NCBI GenBank assembly: GCA_041746615.1
Contig: JBGTGS010000076.1
Location: 1-6,595, forward strand
DNA: 6,595 nucleotides
DNA from: CAMAXB01 sp041746615
GTDB lineage: Bacteria > Verrucomicrobiota > Verrucomicrobiia > Opitutales > Opitutaceae
Reading direction: 5' to 3'
Translations under genes and position numbers: made by a program
The notes under the pieces: model-generated
Told to the model about the DNA's origin: nothing
What the model saw: the letters and a program-made list of their open reading frames with translations, nothing else
Database searches by the model: none
Shown here: positions 6,337 through 6,595 of the stretch, piece after piece
Numbering within the stretch: the first letter of the stretch is position 1
Layout: every line of letters starts with the position of its first letter

Positions 6337-6342
6337 CCACTC

Positions 6343-6595
6343 ATGAAACCCACGACCATCACCCTCGAATCCGTCCGGCAGGCGCACACGCGCATCGCCG
6401 GCGGCCTGCGCCCGACCCCATGCGCGGTCTCCGAACCGCTCAGCGCTCTCGCCGGGATGATGATCATTGCCAAGCACGACCATCTCCAGGCCACCGGCAG
6501 CTTCAAGGAGCGTGGCGCGCGCAACGCGCTTCTGAGCCTCACGAGCGCCCAGTGCACCCGCGGAGTAGTGGCCGCCTCCGCCGGCAACCATGCGC
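6343..6595 (+). CDS. ilvA: Threonine ammonia-lyase (threonine dehydratase), 3'-truncated
   Basis: The first 84 codons of a PLP-dependent fold-type II enzyme are seen; the rest is beyond the window. It deaminates threonine to 2-oxobutanoate, the committed step of isoleucine synthesis. TGSFKERGAR at residues 51-60 holds the PLP-binding lysine (Lys55), and the preceding KHDHLQ matches the family pattern KxExxQ with Asp for Glu. ASAGNHA (78-84) is the start of the conserved SxGNHA loop that binds the substrate carboxylate. The N-terminus is short, with no extra domain before the catalytic core. Whether a C-terminal ACT-type regulatory domain exists cannot be seen. Serine dehydratase or a catabolic TdcB-like enzyme are alternatives by sequence, but the Ile-rich attenuator just upstream argues for the biosynthetic role. 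There is no Shine-Dalgarno sequence; a pyrimidine-rich stretch precedes the ATG. Confidence 0.9.
   Translation, partial: MKPTTITLESVRQAHTRIAGGLRPTPCAVSEPLSALAGMMIIAKHDHLQATGSFKERGARNALLSLTSAQCTRGVVAASAGNHA

Noticed and set aside
6131..6342. Terminator region as merely the end of the ZnuD-like gene's transcript
   Set aside because: The stem begins 170 nt after that stop codon and ends six bases before the ilvA ATG, with an Ile-rich ORF and a competing pairing in between. A simple terminator does not explain these, though it may also serve this purpose.

Overview
This is a GC-rich bacterial window. All genes recognised lie on the plus strand, and most of them concern metal handling at the cell envelope of a Gram-negative organism. 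It contains two outer-membrane TonB-dependent receptors, an inner-membrane PepSY-type protein, a small secreted Cys-rich copper-binding-type protein and a small His-rich membrane-anchored or secreted protein. The window ends inside a threonine dehydratase gene. The codon style, the near absence of Shine-Dalgarno sequences and the resemblance of several proteins to ones I associate with Opitutaceae suggest Verrucomicrobiota. That assignment is an impression from sequence style, not a proof.

Layout. Positions 1-1483 hold the 3' two-thirds or so of a TonB-dependent receptor of the ferric-siderophore/FecA-like type. It is followed after 19 nt by a 481-aa PepSY-TM protein (1503-2948) of the kind thought to reduce ferric siderophores or serve as their inner-membrane partner. 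Forty nt further on is a 122-aa exported protein with a Cys-rich N-terminus and a CusF-like copper-binding core (2989-3357). The spacing suggests these three are co-transcribed. A 95-nt gap with two short hairpins then precedes a 122-aa His-rich protein (3453-3821, weakly DUF2946-like). A 119-nt gap leads to a complete 729-aa ZnuD-like receptor (3941-6130), which carries two striking His/Asp-rich loops and is probably a zinc (or related divalent metal) importer.

The most interesting part is the 212-nt gap between the ZnuD-like gene and ilvA (6131-6342). It contains a 29-codon ORF (6180-6269) with five Ile codons packed into eight codons. A textbook intrinsic terminator follows (6301-6336) and ends only six bases before the ATG of ilvA, the first enzyme of isoleucine synthesis. 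The leader ORF also contains a segment that can pair either with its own upstream part or with the 5' arm of the terminator. This is the complete architecture of a ribosome-mediated transcription attenuator that senses isoleucine and controls ilvA alone. I find this reading strong from sequence, but it is untested.

Working together: the first receptor and the PepSY protein would form an iron-siderophore uptake and reduction route. The Cys-rich protein would buffer copper in the periplasm. The His-rich small protein and the ZnuD-like receptor would import zinc. The ilvA unit is metabolically separate and begins a new transcription unit.
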